From positions 186,001-250,000 of the forward strand of contig CAWZYM010000248.1 of NCBI GenBank assembly GCA_963966185.1: a DNA stretch of 64,000 nucleotides, written 5' to 3'. The DNA is from Rhabditoides inermis. Taxonomy: Eukaryota > Nematoda > Chromadorea > Rhabditida > Rhabditidae. The notes beneath the pieces are model-generated. The model was not told the origin of the DNA and searched no databases. It was given only the letters and a program-made list of their open reading frames with translations. Of the stretch, positions 21,358 through 33,098 are shown one piece after another. Both the position numbers and the translations under genes were made by a program. Position 1 is the stretch's first letter; each line of letters begins with the position of its first letter.

Positions 21358-22963
21358 TCACCAGAACTGGGCTATCAACGCCACCAAGATGATGACGAGA
21401 GCGCAGTGTGACGTGGCGGAATCGTCTGGAATAGGAACTTGAGAAAAAGAGAGAAAGTGAGAGAGAGAGAGAGAGAATGAGAGAGAATGAGAGAAAAGAG
21501 AGAGCGAGAGTGAGAGCGAGAGAGCGCGCGAGAGAGCGCGCGAGAGAGAGAAAGGCAGGAAGGGAGAAAGAGGGGGGGGGGGGAGAGATGAAGACGTACC
21601 GTCCAACTCGACGTCGTCTCCGTTGGCGTCTGTGATGATGTACATGACGGGTGTGGAGTCGGAAGCGATGGCAGAAGACGAGGACGAGGAGAGCGATTTG
21701 CTGGAATGGAAACTTGTTTTGACTAGCAAGTATTTGGCTTAGAATACGTTTCACACTGGTCTTATCGGTAGACATGCGTCAGAACGGCAATAGTGCGGTT
21801 ATTTTCGTAAGCTCGAGACACCAATTGATAGTACTCACTCTAACGTTCTCGCGGCGAACTTCGGGTTATAGACGGGATTGGGTGGGATGTCGCTCAGCGG
21901 ATCTGAAAGAACGTTGGAGTAGTTGGTTGGTCGATGCGTTGCAGACAGAAGAGGGGACAATGGGATGTGGACGTACCGGGCTGCACCTCGAACTTGAGCC
22001 GCATGTTCTTGGTGGCGCAGAGGCCGCCCTCCTGGTTGTCCACTCCAGACTTGGCACCCGTCGAGGTGGCTGCAAGAGGACATCTTTTTTCGTTGTGGCT
22101 AGATTAGAGAAAGACAAAGAGCACAGCAAATGCAACTAGCACAGCAAATGCAACTAGCACAGCAAATGTAAGTCTGACACTTATAGCACAGTATTTGTCA
22201 AAAAAAAAAACGTAACGTAGGTCATCATAACTCAAAAACGGCTATCCTGCGAACTGTGTTCTAGTGATATTCCTTCTCGCACACTCACCTATCACATAGT
22301 AGGTCTCTCCTGGGAGGAACTCGATCTGACCGGGAGTGGGCGAGAACGGGCGGAAGACGATGTTCATCGAAGACCTGCAACCAAATGCCAAATGAGAGTC
22401 AACGTGAGGAAAACTTGTGCTTGACTTTATATATATGTATGCCTATTGCCTATATGTCAGAGTTTCAAAACATATAGCATTCACGGTAGTGGTCGGTTAG
22501 CGTACCTCCTGGTGGGCGCGAGACAGACTCCGAGTGGCTGGGAGGTGGCCGGAGAGAGACGGCAACTGGTGTAGTCCGATTCCGGCACCTGAACACGGAG
22601 ATAGAGTAGCCGCTATGCCCCCCTCCGCCACTGAACCCCCACACTATCGCGCCTATCATTTCCAGGCACATTGGACACGTTTCAGGCCAAACATGTATTG
22701 CGAGCTGCTGCGTTTCCGCAATTAAGTGTAAGTCATTTGATTGAAAAAAAATCATTAGGTTGATGATTCTGCGAGTATGTTCCATCGAGCATGTTTATAG
22801 CAATTGGAGCACCCCTATCCTCATATCATCTCTCCCCCTACTGTTGAGTAGTCTCTCAGTGTGTCGGCACGGCCTTTTGTCTCCCTCGCTCTCGGATCAG
22901 TGCGGCTGTCGCGCCCCGGCAGATTGATTCGATCCCCTTGACCCGTCATGGATATTGGCAGAG

Positions 22964-23018
<55 letters not shown>

Positions 23019-25939
23019 ATTAGTTGTTTTGCGCGGGATTGGCATATCCAGCGTGTGCGTGTGCCGCGGATAACAAATGGCTGTGTGGAAATGTTGGCGA
23101 GCGCGATGGAGTCGCTGGCTGTCAGCGGGTGAGAAATGACGGAAAAGGCAGAGTTACTTGTTACAAGCGGGGTGTTATGGTTGGTGAGCGTTCAAGTGAA
23201 TGTGCACTCCCCTGCAGTTGGCGTCTCATCCGCCGGCCTCGTTGGGGCTCGGCATAATCACAGCTTTCCATGAAGATGCCAACGAGATCAAGCGTCGGCG
23301 CGCACTGATTGCGGACCAGCCGCGCGTCTTCATTAGGAACGCCTCTCTCTCGCATCGGAGGAAATCCAGAGAGAGACCGCATCACGCAATAAATGTGCGC
23401 GAGGCTGGCGCGACAATGCGCAGTTTAGGGTGTTCCGCCGGTTCCGGGCAATAGAGCGCCTGGGAGAGGGGAGGAGGGGGGAACTGTCATTTTCAGCTGC
23501 CCCTATTGCGCGCACGCAGCGTCGGGAGCGAGCCTTTGATCGGTGGACGGTGGCGAGAGAATGGGGGAGATGGATGAGAGAATGAGGGAGCGGAATGGCG
23601 CTTTGTTCCAGCAACACGCGCGCGCGCCAAATTGATAACGAATGTGGTTTCAAATGGGAATGCCTTGAAAGCAGGTGCGGTGGCGTACTGTAGGTGATAC
23701 TAACTCTCAAAAGTTTCACCTTATAACCTAATGTCCACCGGCGCAGCTGTACGAAACTATCAGATTCCGAGTTTGTACATCTAGCGATCTGGCCGTCTTG
23801 ATCGCCGAGCTATGATGGAGTGCTGACAGATGGGTCCGTGACTCGTGGGAGTTGCGCAATGGATGGAGGTGCGAGATGGCATCAGTGGGGAGTGAGGAGA
23901 GAGAGAAGGAGGACATGTGTACGTGTGGCGACTGACTATTGACAACCATACACGACCGCGCACTCTCGGCATGTTATCGAAACAAACAAACTATTGAATA
24001 GTTTTAGACTAGATAAAAACTCGTAACTGACCACGAACAGCTTGCTGTACTCGTAGTCGCTGTTTTGCTTGGGCAGTGGACAGCGGATGGTGATGTGGTC
24101 TCCGATCGACACAGCCATCACATGGTCCGTGTTCGAGATGTCGAAGCTGAAATAGAAGCTGGAGGTGATCTCCCGGTTCCCCTGTATGCAGTGTACATTC
24201 TGTTACTACTCATCAAATAAAATGTGCTGCAAGTGTGAAAACTTCAATCATCGCTATCGCTATAGCTATATCTCACGACAAAAGAAATTTCGACTTGAAC
24301 TTGACTGGAAGTTGTAATGAATGATGCTGGCTACGCGACTATTTGTATTGTAGTAATTATATTGTGATTGTCGTCGCTTGTTTGTTCAGTGTTACTCTAT
24401 TGTCAATGTAGTACTGTACTGCTCATCGACAAACACACCGGAGGAGATCCGGATATGTCCTAGGATTAGGAAGACATTCGATGTTGTGGGCTCATCTCGC
24501 GTCTTTGTCCTTCTCTTCCCACTGGTCACTCGATCTCTTTTCTATTCTTCGAATCGTGAGCAGGCCTATTCACCATCCAAACACGAGATGCTTCACCCAA
24601 TTCGATGTCGGTTCAATGGTCAAAAGAACGAGCGGGGCGCGGAGCGAATTTGAAAAGAGATCGTGATTTTTCGAGTGTTCGTTCAAATCTTGAAATTCTG
24701 TTTACTTGTGTCATGTGTACAACTTGTAGTGGCGGAAGAGACATGACATGTCTTGAATCCGAGATTGAGTTGTCGTATGCTCGTATGTGAAACGCAGCGT
24801 AACTGGTCCGTTCCCCCCCCCTCTCTCTAGCATAATCAACTTGGCGGCGGCGCCTTTCCCCTCTCTCCAGCCTATGAAACCCGAACCCTCTACATATGTT
24901 CGTACATATAACACATGCTGCGACACTACGAAAAGCTAACAAGCTAGTGTCCTCTTCACCCCGCCGCACAAAATGCAGATTTGCATCCGATACGTATCAC
25001 ATTGCAAAAGCCCCGTGAATCCAATCTCCATAAATTTCAGCGGTGATATTGCCATAGGAACGTTTCATTTCGGAGGAGCCGGCGGAGGAATCGGGGAAAA
25101 AGCCGAGCAGCACAGCACATCTGCACTTGCCACAAAGTTTACGATTGTTTCAGGCTTTTTGTCGCGGAATGAAAGAGCGTGCGCGGTTTGCTCAAGAGTT
25201 TTTCAGGCGCTGAAAAAGTTCCAGCAGGCTGTGGCCATTGGATGGTTATCGCTGAGACAAATTGAGTGGCTCCACTCTCCAATCGTTATGAACCGGGGAA
25301 TGGAGGTCGCCCGGTTGTATATCATATCCAAAGACGGTGCGCCAAGGTGATAGGATCTCAGCATCGCCACGGGAGTCCATATCCAATCCACTCTCTTCTG
25401 GACTATCCCATATCAGTGCCAGAAACAGTTCCGATGAGGACACATCTGTGCCGCAAGCATCTGCGGAGGGGTCATCGAAATCTCTCACACGTCCTCTTCT
25501 GATAGACTAGCCTATATCAGTTTCGTGGCTTGTAGCACTCGACACATCCGAAATGCCGCAAGCCGTGGACAAGGTTGAATGTCTATCGAATCTCTGCCGA
25601 TCCGCAGTGCTAACAGTGTGTTGCCACAGGCGGGCAGGAGTGAATCACTGCCAGATAGAGTGACCATCCACTCACTCTGCCACTCTGCCCCGAGGCACAG
25701 CAAACTTTGCACGATGCTATCTCACTCGATTCCTGGTAATGAGGTGGAACTCAACTATCAATTAACCGGAAGTAAACAAACTTAGGCAGGTAGTTATCTA
25801 ATATGGGTATATTAGATAACTGGGACGTAAACAAGTAAACAACTCACATGTAGTTGGTACTGTTCCAGTAAATGTCGGGGAGTCGCTTGGCGGCGACCGC
25901 CGAAAGGGTCAGCAGCAAAATGACCGCCGGAGACTTCAT
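21358..25939 (-). CDS. Ephrin, GPI-anchored type
   Basis: Ephrins are cell-surface ligands of Eph receptor kinases. Exons (minus strand): 25939-25848, 24181-24032, 22588-22506, 22374-22289, 22069-21977, 21902-21839, 21700-21600, 21425-21358. A signal peptide (MKSPAVILLLTLSAVAA) leads into IYWNSTNY, the typical ephrin start. Next come GDHITIRCPLPK and YEYSKLFVV, PFSPTPGQIEFLPGETYY, and SGVDNQEGGLCATKNMRLKF, all ephrin receptor-binding-domain blocks. The Cys in CP, YTSC, GVC and GGLC fit the conserved disulphides. A Ser-rich linker ends in a hydrophobic tail (CALVIILVALIAQFW) with no cytoplasmic part, which points to a GPI anchor. Exon 1 ends in phase 2 but the next recognised exon starts in phase 0. 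A small exon of 3n+1 bases in the 1.7 kb gap is therefore probably missing from this model. Confidence 0.9.
21447..21556. repeat. GA-rich tract in last ephrin intron
   Basis: Imperfect GA run. In the minus-strand transcript it reads as CT and lies just upstream of the last exon's acceptor, so it may serve as the polypyrimidine tract. Confidence 0.85.
22971..23013. repeat. (GA)n microsatellite in ephrin intron
   Basis: Pure GA run in the intron between the exons ending 24032 and starting 22588. Confidence 0.9.
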
Positions 25940-25952
25940 GACATCCTGAAAT
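25940..25952 (-). promoter_or_regulatory. Putative spliced-leader acceptor of the ephrin gene
   Basis: On the minus strand TATATTTCAG precedes the ATG by 6 bases, with no coding exon needed upstream. Confidence 0.45.
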
Positions 25953-26519
25953 ATACGGAATGGCGGTGGAAGAACGCCACAATACAGACAATGTACGAGC
26001 GAGCGCAAAAACAACAACACAAATGCGACAAACGGGCCGCTAAGCAAATTAGGCAAGTGTGCGGATTGTAAATGGACTTGATTGTATACAAGTATATGTA
26101 CAAAGGGGTGACGGGTTGTAAACAGGGCAGTAAATATGGTGGTTGGTGGGATGAGATGAGAAAGGGAGGAGAGAGGGGCGGGAGAGGCGAGAAGGGGCGG
26201 GGCTAGTGCTCGCATGCCCCCTCACAGCAATGAAAATCTTTTGTTGTATTCAATTTAGGGTTAATTATTCATAATGTTTATGTATGAAATGACATCAGAG
26301 AAACAAAATGAAACTATTAGCGAAAATGGTGTGACACTCGAAACGAAATTATATGAACTACAGCAAATAGTTTGCAATGGTTTCGGTACTGGATAGGGAG
26401 TGGGGACAGTAGGGAAAACTGATATTGTCTATTCGTGCGGTCTCACCGCTCGAGTGATAACGGGCTGATCATATCTCCAATTATCGATATCCTCGCACCG
26501 GCGTCGTATCAAATAGCCG

Positions 26520-26524
<5 letters not shown>

Positions 26525-26584
<60 letters not shown>
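26525..26584. repeat. (CT)n microsatellite upstream of the ephrin gene
   Basis: Near-pure CT run, about 600 bases upstream of the ephrin start. Confidence 0.9.
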
Positions 26585-26830
26585 ACCTCTCTGTTGAAAG
26601 ACGCGGACATGTCCAAATAAACAACATCGCAGAGAGAGAGAGAGACATTGAAACACATTCGCAACTTGGCGTGATATCGCATAAACTGTAGGAACAATGA
26701 AGACGAAGAGACGAAGAGGATAAAAGCGTCATTTGGTTTGACCAATTGAGAGCGAACAGCGTGTACACGAAGTGAGTAATCAGAGAGCAAAGAAAACAAG
26801 AAAGTGACATTTGGTCAGAGGCAAAGAAGT

Positions 26831-28855
26831 AAATGAATGAAACTCGCAGCCAGCTGTCTAGCGTGTGGCGCCAACAAGGCACTGGGCAGAGTGCTTATTA
26901 GGGAAGGCGCGCGCGAGATGTGTCTGACAGGAAAAACGAAGAGCAAGGATATCCCCGATCTGACTGACTCGAATGGAAAGAAGGCTGTGTCAGATCAGCA
27001 GAAGGCAGACATGCTCATGGAGCAGTTTGTCAAGGTTGGAAACACAATGGAAAGTGAGATGCCGGAGATTGCATCGGATGCGGAGAGAATCCCTCCCTGC
27101 TCGAGAGAGTTTGTGGAGAAGTACATACGAGAGGCATCCGAGCAGAAGGCGAGTGGAATAGATGGAATAACTGTGCGGTTGTTGAAGAGGTGTGTGAAAC
27201 CATTGACTGCGCCAATCGTGGCTATGATCAATCGGTGTCTACACGAGGAGAAGTTCCCTCGGGGATGGAAGGAAGCGGTGATATCACCCATTCAGAAAGT
27301 GGAACACCCACAGCACCCAGTCGATTTCCGACCGGTGTCACTGCTTCCTATTGTGAGCAAGATGGCAGAAGAGTACGTGTTTGGAATGATGGTTGGAGAG
27401 GTTGACCGGAAGCTATCTCCGAATCAGTTCGGATTCAGGAAGGGAAGGAGCACTGTGGATGCGGTACTGAGTTTCCAGTATGGAATGAGCGAGTGCCTGC
27501 AGAGTTGTAAGAGGAAGGCTGCTCGGGCAGTTGCAGTGTTTTTCGATATTTCGAAAGCATTCGATACGATCCCTCTTGGACATTTGGTAAATGTTCTAAG
27601 ACATGAATTCAACCTTGCCGATTCGTACCTCAGATTGATGAAAGATTATCTGTCTAACAGGAGGATGCGAGTGCGAGTGAACGGGACTCTGAGTGAAGAG
27701 AAGGAGGTTGTAAGTGGAGTTCCGCAGGGAAGTATCCTAGGACCACTTCTATTCAATTGTTATGTGAATCGTGTGGGGTCGATACAATTGAATGAAGGGG
27801 CGCGCATTGTTCAATACGCCGACGATACGGTGTATGTCTCTCGGTATCTTACCGATAGAGACAAGGAGAATGCACAAGAAGATGTGGAGAAACTGAGTGG
27901 GCTCTTCTCAGAGATGGGAATGAAGCTGAATGCGGGAAAGTGCAAGGTGATTCGAATGGGAGTGTATGAGAAGGAACCAGATTTCGAGGTAAATCTGCAC
28001 ATTGGTGGAACAGAGCTCGAGTGCACTAGCCAGTACAAGTATCTCGGAGTGGCAATTGATCCTCTGATGAACTTCAGTGGTCACGTGGCTGAGAGAGTGA
28101 CGAAGACTCGCCAAGCCATTGGTGCTTTGGTGCGAACTATGAGGAAGTGGGCTCCTCGAAGCGCCCTCGAGAAAGTGTACAAGGCGTGTATTGAGCCAGG
28201 ACTGCTATATGCAGCAGAAGGATGGTTTCCTGCAAACGAGACGGACAGGGCAAGACTCGAAAGAGTGAATGTGCATGCAGCGAGGCTGGTGCAGAATGAT
28301 TTCACGTCATCGGATGACCGAGTGCTAGAGAAGGCCAAGTGGAATACGGTAAAGAAGACCGTGAGCGAGAGAAGGAGGGTGCTCATGTGGAATTATGTGC
28401 ACGGAATGAGAGCCCCTCCAGATGGAATGCTGGTCCTGGTGTCGGACAGCGGAGTGAGAAGGACAGCACGCGGTGGCCACTCACTGAGAGTGATGGAGCC
28501 TGTGGTGACAAGTGCGAGATTGCACGACTACCCGGTGAACGAGTTGAGAAGGCTATGGAATGCCCTACCGGAGAAGGCTGTATTGGAGGAGACCAAACAG
28601 TCGTTCAAGCGTGCTGTCAAGAATCTGTGAATTGTGACCGTCGGAGACGGTGTTTTATCCTACTAACAGTTGTTTTTATCGACTAGCGTGTTTATATAGC
28701 ACGTTGGTTGAACTAATCTAGTTCTCACAGTCGTTATAATCCAAGGCTCTGTCTTGTTTTCGGCTGAGAACAATTGGTACGGCTATATCCTTGTTACTCT
28801 CTATGAGTAGTGAGATAAACGCAATACCAACAATAAAAAAAAAAAAAAAAAAAAA
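26831..28855 (+). mobile_element. 5'-truncated non-LTR retrotransposon (LINE, jockey/CR1-like)
   Basis: The element carries an intact reverse transcriptase frame, a short 3' UTR and a 21-base poly(A) run (28835-28855) merging with an AATAAA. No endonuclease domain lies upstream, so the copy is 5'-truncated. The left border is approximate. I found no convincing target-site duplication. Confidence 0.85.
26837..28630 (+). CDS. LINE reverse transcriptase (partial ORF2)
   Basis: Single uninterrupted frame of 597 residues. The RT blocks are in order: RPVSLLPIVSKM, NQFGFRKGRSTVDAV, FDISKAFDTIPLGHL, GVPQGSILGPLLFNCYVN, and the catalytic QYADDTVYVSR. The C-terminal half has the usual LINE thumb/connection region. 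An in-frame TGA lies just upstream of the first Met, and the N-terminal endonuclease is missing. It is likely a dead-on-arrival copy, but the open frame suggests recent insertion. The family placement (jockey/CR1 group) rests on motif style only. Confidence 0.92.
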   Translation: MKLAASCLACGANKALGRVLIREGAREMCLTGKTKSKDIPDLTDSNGKKAVSDQQKADMLMEQFVKVGNTMESEMPEIASDAERIPPCSREFVEKYIREASEQKASGIDGITVRLLKRCVKPLTAPIVAMINRCLHEEKFPRGWKEAVISPIQKVEHPQHPVDFRPVSLLPIVSKMAEEYVFGMMVGEVDRKLSPNQFGFRKGRSTVDAVLSFQYGMSECLQSCKRKAARAVAVFFDISKAFDTIPLGHLVNVLRHEFNLADSYLRLMKDYLSNRRMRVRVNGTLSEEKEVVSGVPQGSILGPLLFNCYVNRVGSIQLNEGARIVQYADDTVYVSRYLTDRDKENAQEDVEKLSGLFSEMGMKLNAGKCKVIRMGVYEKEPDFEVNLHIGGTELECTSQYKYLGVAIDPLMNFSGHVAERVTKTRQAIGALVRTMRKWAPRSALEKVYKACIEPGLLYAAEGWFPANETDRARLERVNVHAARLVQNDFTSSDDRVLEKAKWNTVKKTVSERRRVLMWNYVHGMRAPPDGMLVLVSDSGVRRTARGGHSLRVMEPVVTSARLHDYPVNELRRLWNALPEKAVLEETKQSFKRAVKNL

Positions 28856-29981
28856 GATTATGCAAATCTCGTTAGCTCGAGAGGCATTGTTTAGGTGGCA
28901 AGAGGTCATCACAATGTACGACCAGAGCGACTGTATTCGTCGGAGCAGAGTTTATGAAATGAGTGAGGAGACATCAAATCATATGCATCAATGCAGCATT
29001 TGTGTAAAAGAGAAGGCACTATTACTAGCTAACTTTTGCGAACGATAGTTCTGTCCAACCATCCAACTGAACTATCATTATGCGGAAACTAGACGGCCGA
29101 TAGACGCACTTGACCCTACGAGTGGCGTCACTTTTCATTTGAAACTTGATGACGCTACCGCGCTACCTGAAAAGAGCCGCAGGTGAGCGGTGTTTCCGGC
29201 GGCGGCAGCGACACTCGAGTAGTATGAGAGAGGGTAGTGAGAGGGGACGGCACTGTTGTCTCTCTTAGTCCTCTCTAGCGGTGAGTATTCAAGTACCCAC
29301 AACACAACCGGACACACTTTCCCTCTGAACACACCGTTATAGTCACGGCCGCGGCAAGATGTCTCCATGCGACTTTCTCACTACTTCAGTAAAGCAGCCA
29401 CTATAGGGTCGGCTCAAACATTGATTGGCTACCAGTGAACCAGGTGTTCGCTTACATCTGGATATATCATGTGAGCGAGATATCTGGTAACCACGGTAAT
29501 CATTACGGAATAAAAAGGAGGGAATGCCATAATTTCATCTATGCCATAATTTCATCTACAATCGTGGGGTAATGATGATGAAGCGGCTTGGAGCGGTAAC
29601 GAAGCAGGAACAGATAGAGATAGAGAGGGGGAGCCATTAATTGGTAGTGAAGCTAGAGGGGTGTTTATGCATTCAGCGAATCTCAACCTCGCCAATTACT
29701 GGTCAGTGACACCCGCCGCCGGCTTTTCCTTTGAATAGAGAGGTAGAGAACTCATTCACAATCCAATGAGGCGTATGGTGAGTGTTAGTGGGAATAGAAA
29801 CAATCAACATACTTGAAGATGTGATGTGGAAAGAGAAGGCGTGTCTGCGAGTATATGTCGTTGTTGCACTTTCGAATCGAGAGTCCCTATTCTGTATGCA
29901 GTGACTGCTAGGAGATGCGTCGCCGTAGAAAAGTGATGTGAATCGGTGAGCAGCCTTTCTCGAGAAATGAGACCGGGAGCG

Positions 29982-30044
<63 letters not shown>
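29982..30044. repeat. (GA)n microsatellite
   Basis: GA run with one GGGA interruption. Confidence 0.9.
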
Positions 30045-30047
<3 letters not shown>

Positions 30048-30866
30048 TAAAGTCACCCGGCAAGACATAGTAAATCACTATCAGGTAGTACACATGTACA
30101 CTGCGGCGCTGTCTATAAATCCGCTATCCCCTTTTAGGGACAAGTGTGCCGGGTACTTGAAAGACAACACGACTGCGCACTCTCACTATCACACACTCTC
30201 TCGCCGTCAAAGAAGCGGCTCACAGGCTAATTTCAGACGAATCATATCCGACATCGAGTTGTCATAAGCCTATCACATTATCATTCGGTGAGACCGTGAG
30301 AAAGAGAATCGGCAGATCTACATATCCCCGTAGGGCAATCAAGGACAGGTGCTAGGTGGGATGATGGGAATCCGGGGTGGCAGCAGCTTGCAACCACCCG
30401 AGATCCATCAGCATACAATGGAATTAGGGAGGGGCGCGAACGCTGTCGGAAGGAAGAGCCAGAGGTCGCCGGGGAGCAGTGGGAAAGGAAAAGGAGACAG
30501 CCGGGAAGTGCGCATGGAAGATTTCGCGACTCGAGTGCGCTCGCTGCGCCTTTTCTTCGCCAGTCTTCTTCGCAAGCCGCCACGATGATTCGATTGCGGG
30601 ATTTTGTCGCGTATTCGGAGAGGTGTCTGAATCTGAATGTGAGAATCGCGAGGAAACAAGCGAGAATACTTTTCTTTCGGACAATAGGTGAGAGGCTATG
30701 GAAACTGGAGCGTGAAAGAATGTGGTCGGGAGGTGAGGGGAACCTCCAATCAAGCGTGCAGCACACGATCCGAATGTGACTTTTGAAATTTATTTTAAGG
30801 GTTTCAGGGTGGTTTTCATATTCTGAAACATCTGTCCTGTGTCACTCATGATCAGTCAATTCTCCG

Positions 30867-30871
30867 GAAAG

Positions 30872-30913
<42 letters not shown>

Positions 30914-30946
30914 TTGGGTGTCAACGGCCAATCACCGGAAAGACAA

Positions 30947-30980
<34 letters not shown>
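30867..30980. repeat. Paired (GA)n and (CT)n tracts
   Basis: A GA run (30867-30910) and a CT run (30951-30980) lie 40 bases apart, so a transcript of either strand could form a long hairpin. Confidence 0.85.
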
Positions 30981-30982
<2 letters not shown>

Positions 30983-31696
30983 GTCTCTTGGCTGTTTATG
31001 GAATAAGGAATTTCTGTCGGCAGAAGGGATAGTCCCTTCATAAAACCTGCGAAACGAGAATCGGAAACATCACCAGTTGAATATGCAAATCAAATCAGGT
31101 GTGAATATGATGGATCGGAATGGAAATCGGGAGTGATATGGACGTAACTGTGGAAGACAACTTTTGAAGACATTCTGTCTCGTACAACAATATGAAAAGT
31201 ATTGGTGGCCACTTTCCTTTCGTTGCGTTAGTAACTATGCGAGTTAGTTACAAGTCAAAAGAGCCACAATTTGGGTCATCCGTGTGAATAACAAGAGAGA
31301 CGTTCGCGGCTACCTTGACGGTTCGAAAAAGAGAAAAAAGAGAGCATCTGCGGTCTCTCATATATGACGAATGAAACGACACCGATATCCGAACGCAGCG
31401 AAGAAAGGGAGAGAAGAATGATGGGTGAGAAGCAAAAAGAACTGGATCAACGAGGTCGACCGCTCCTTTTGCGGGCTGGGGTGTGATATCTGCGATCTCG
31501 TGATAAGGCGATCTCAAGAGCTGACATGTTTGCACAACGCTGGTGAAGAAAATGAAATCCGATCGGATCATCAGGTAAAAGCGACCAAGAGAACGTGTTA
31601 AAAATAGTTACGACACGAATTTTCGCCGATAAATTTCGGAAGCGGTCGTGTAAATTGTGGGCGAGGATTGATGACGCTGCGGGGCTTTTTGAGGAA

Positions 31697-31714
31697 AGAG
31701 AGAGAGAGAGAGAT

Positions 31715-31748
<34 letters not shown>
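31697..31748. repeat. (GA)n microsatellite
   Basis: GA run with a TGAA interruption. Confidence 0.9.
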
Positions 31749-31756
<8 letters not shown>

Positions 31757-33098
31757 AAGGAGAGAGAGTGTAGAAGAGATTCGACGTTTAGTGTGATCCC
31801 GCGGCCACAACACGCGAAATGATGGATGTTGAGGAAAATGGGATAACGAGACGAAAGTATAACACCACCTGTGTGCAGCTCAAAAGTTGGGATGTGTCTT
31901 ACCACGTAGACAATGTGACAATGTCTCTCACAAAGCTACAAATGGAAGACAAATGACGGAACATGCATGAAATAGACACTGTGAATTGTGAGCGAAGGAA
32001 AAAAGAGTAACACGAGAATAATAACGCACTCTGAATGAATTTCAAAAATCATATCTAGTTCGGAACACAATGAACTGACTCGAATCGAAGATGACATGTG
32101 CATTCCTTATGAATACCATAACGGGGCCACAGGTAATAGGTGAACGGTGGAGAGAGAGGCACGGCTGTCACTCAGATTTCGCGGCGACATAATGTCTACT
32201 CCTCCACTCTCTCTCTCCCTCTCTCTCCCCCTCTCTCTCTCTCTCCACGCAATCTCCCTCCGAGGTCAAACCGTTTCGGGCGCAATGTTTCGGACACGCG
32301 AAACCTCCAAGAAGGAGGGACGGAGGGGACGGAGGCCTTGAAATGCCCGCAATCTCTAGAGAGGAGATCGTTATAGAGAGTGAGTGACATTGGATGGGAA
32401 CAGTCCACAGCATCATTATGCTGCCTCTTTTCTCTTATACCGCCGCGCAACCATACTGTTATTCCGAAATGATGATCGATGATAGTACGGTATTGGTACG
32501 CGTGGTTCGGAATGCAAAACTTAAACTGTTTGTAAAGCGTACACAAAGAGAAAACCAGTTGCAGTGATGCCTCGCGCGTATTTCGGATGGAAGAAATCGC
32601 TTCTCCAGAAATGCCGCCGGAATCGCGTATGGAGGAGATTGCGGGAAAGAAAGGAACCAGTTGAGTCTCAGGAGTGAGGGAGTGAGAGAGCGAAGGAGAG
32701 AGGGGGAGAGGAGGCAAGAGAACCGCTTTTGGAGCGAGTCAAAGGGGCGCGTAACGGGATAATTATACACTGCTATGCTGGCGGGAGATGAGGGAATATC
32801 GAAATGGATGATGGGCCATCCATAGACCGACATTGCGCGTTTATGATGATGAGTTGGATGACAGAAGTCTCATTCATCTTTCTCTTTCTCTCGCTCTCTC
32901 ACTCTAACTCTCATACTCATTTTCGAAAATTCTCATTCACGACATACCCGCAAACGATCAAACAGTTTATGCACAAAAAGACACATCTAGAGATCTAGAC
33001 TCAGTATTCGAATCACTTCTATCACGCTATTCTCACGTCTTCCGTTTTTCTCCAATAAACATGAAGATCATCGTTGAGTCGTTTAGTATGCTACAATT

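Larger units (their letters stand above)
28856..33098. other. Gene-free stretch rich in GA/CT microsatellites
   Basis: These 4.2 kb lie between the LINE and the 3' end of the membrane protein gene. They hold GA runs at 29982-30044, 30867-30910 and 31697-31748 and a CT run at 30951-30980. The minus-strand frame at 30766-30281 has no domain or splice context and was not accepted. The region may hold distal ephrin regulatory DNA, but nothing shows this. Confidence 0.5.

Noticed and set aside
30281..30766. Minus-strand frame of 161 codons
   Set aside because: No recognisable domain or splice context in a gene-free, microsatellite-rich stretch.
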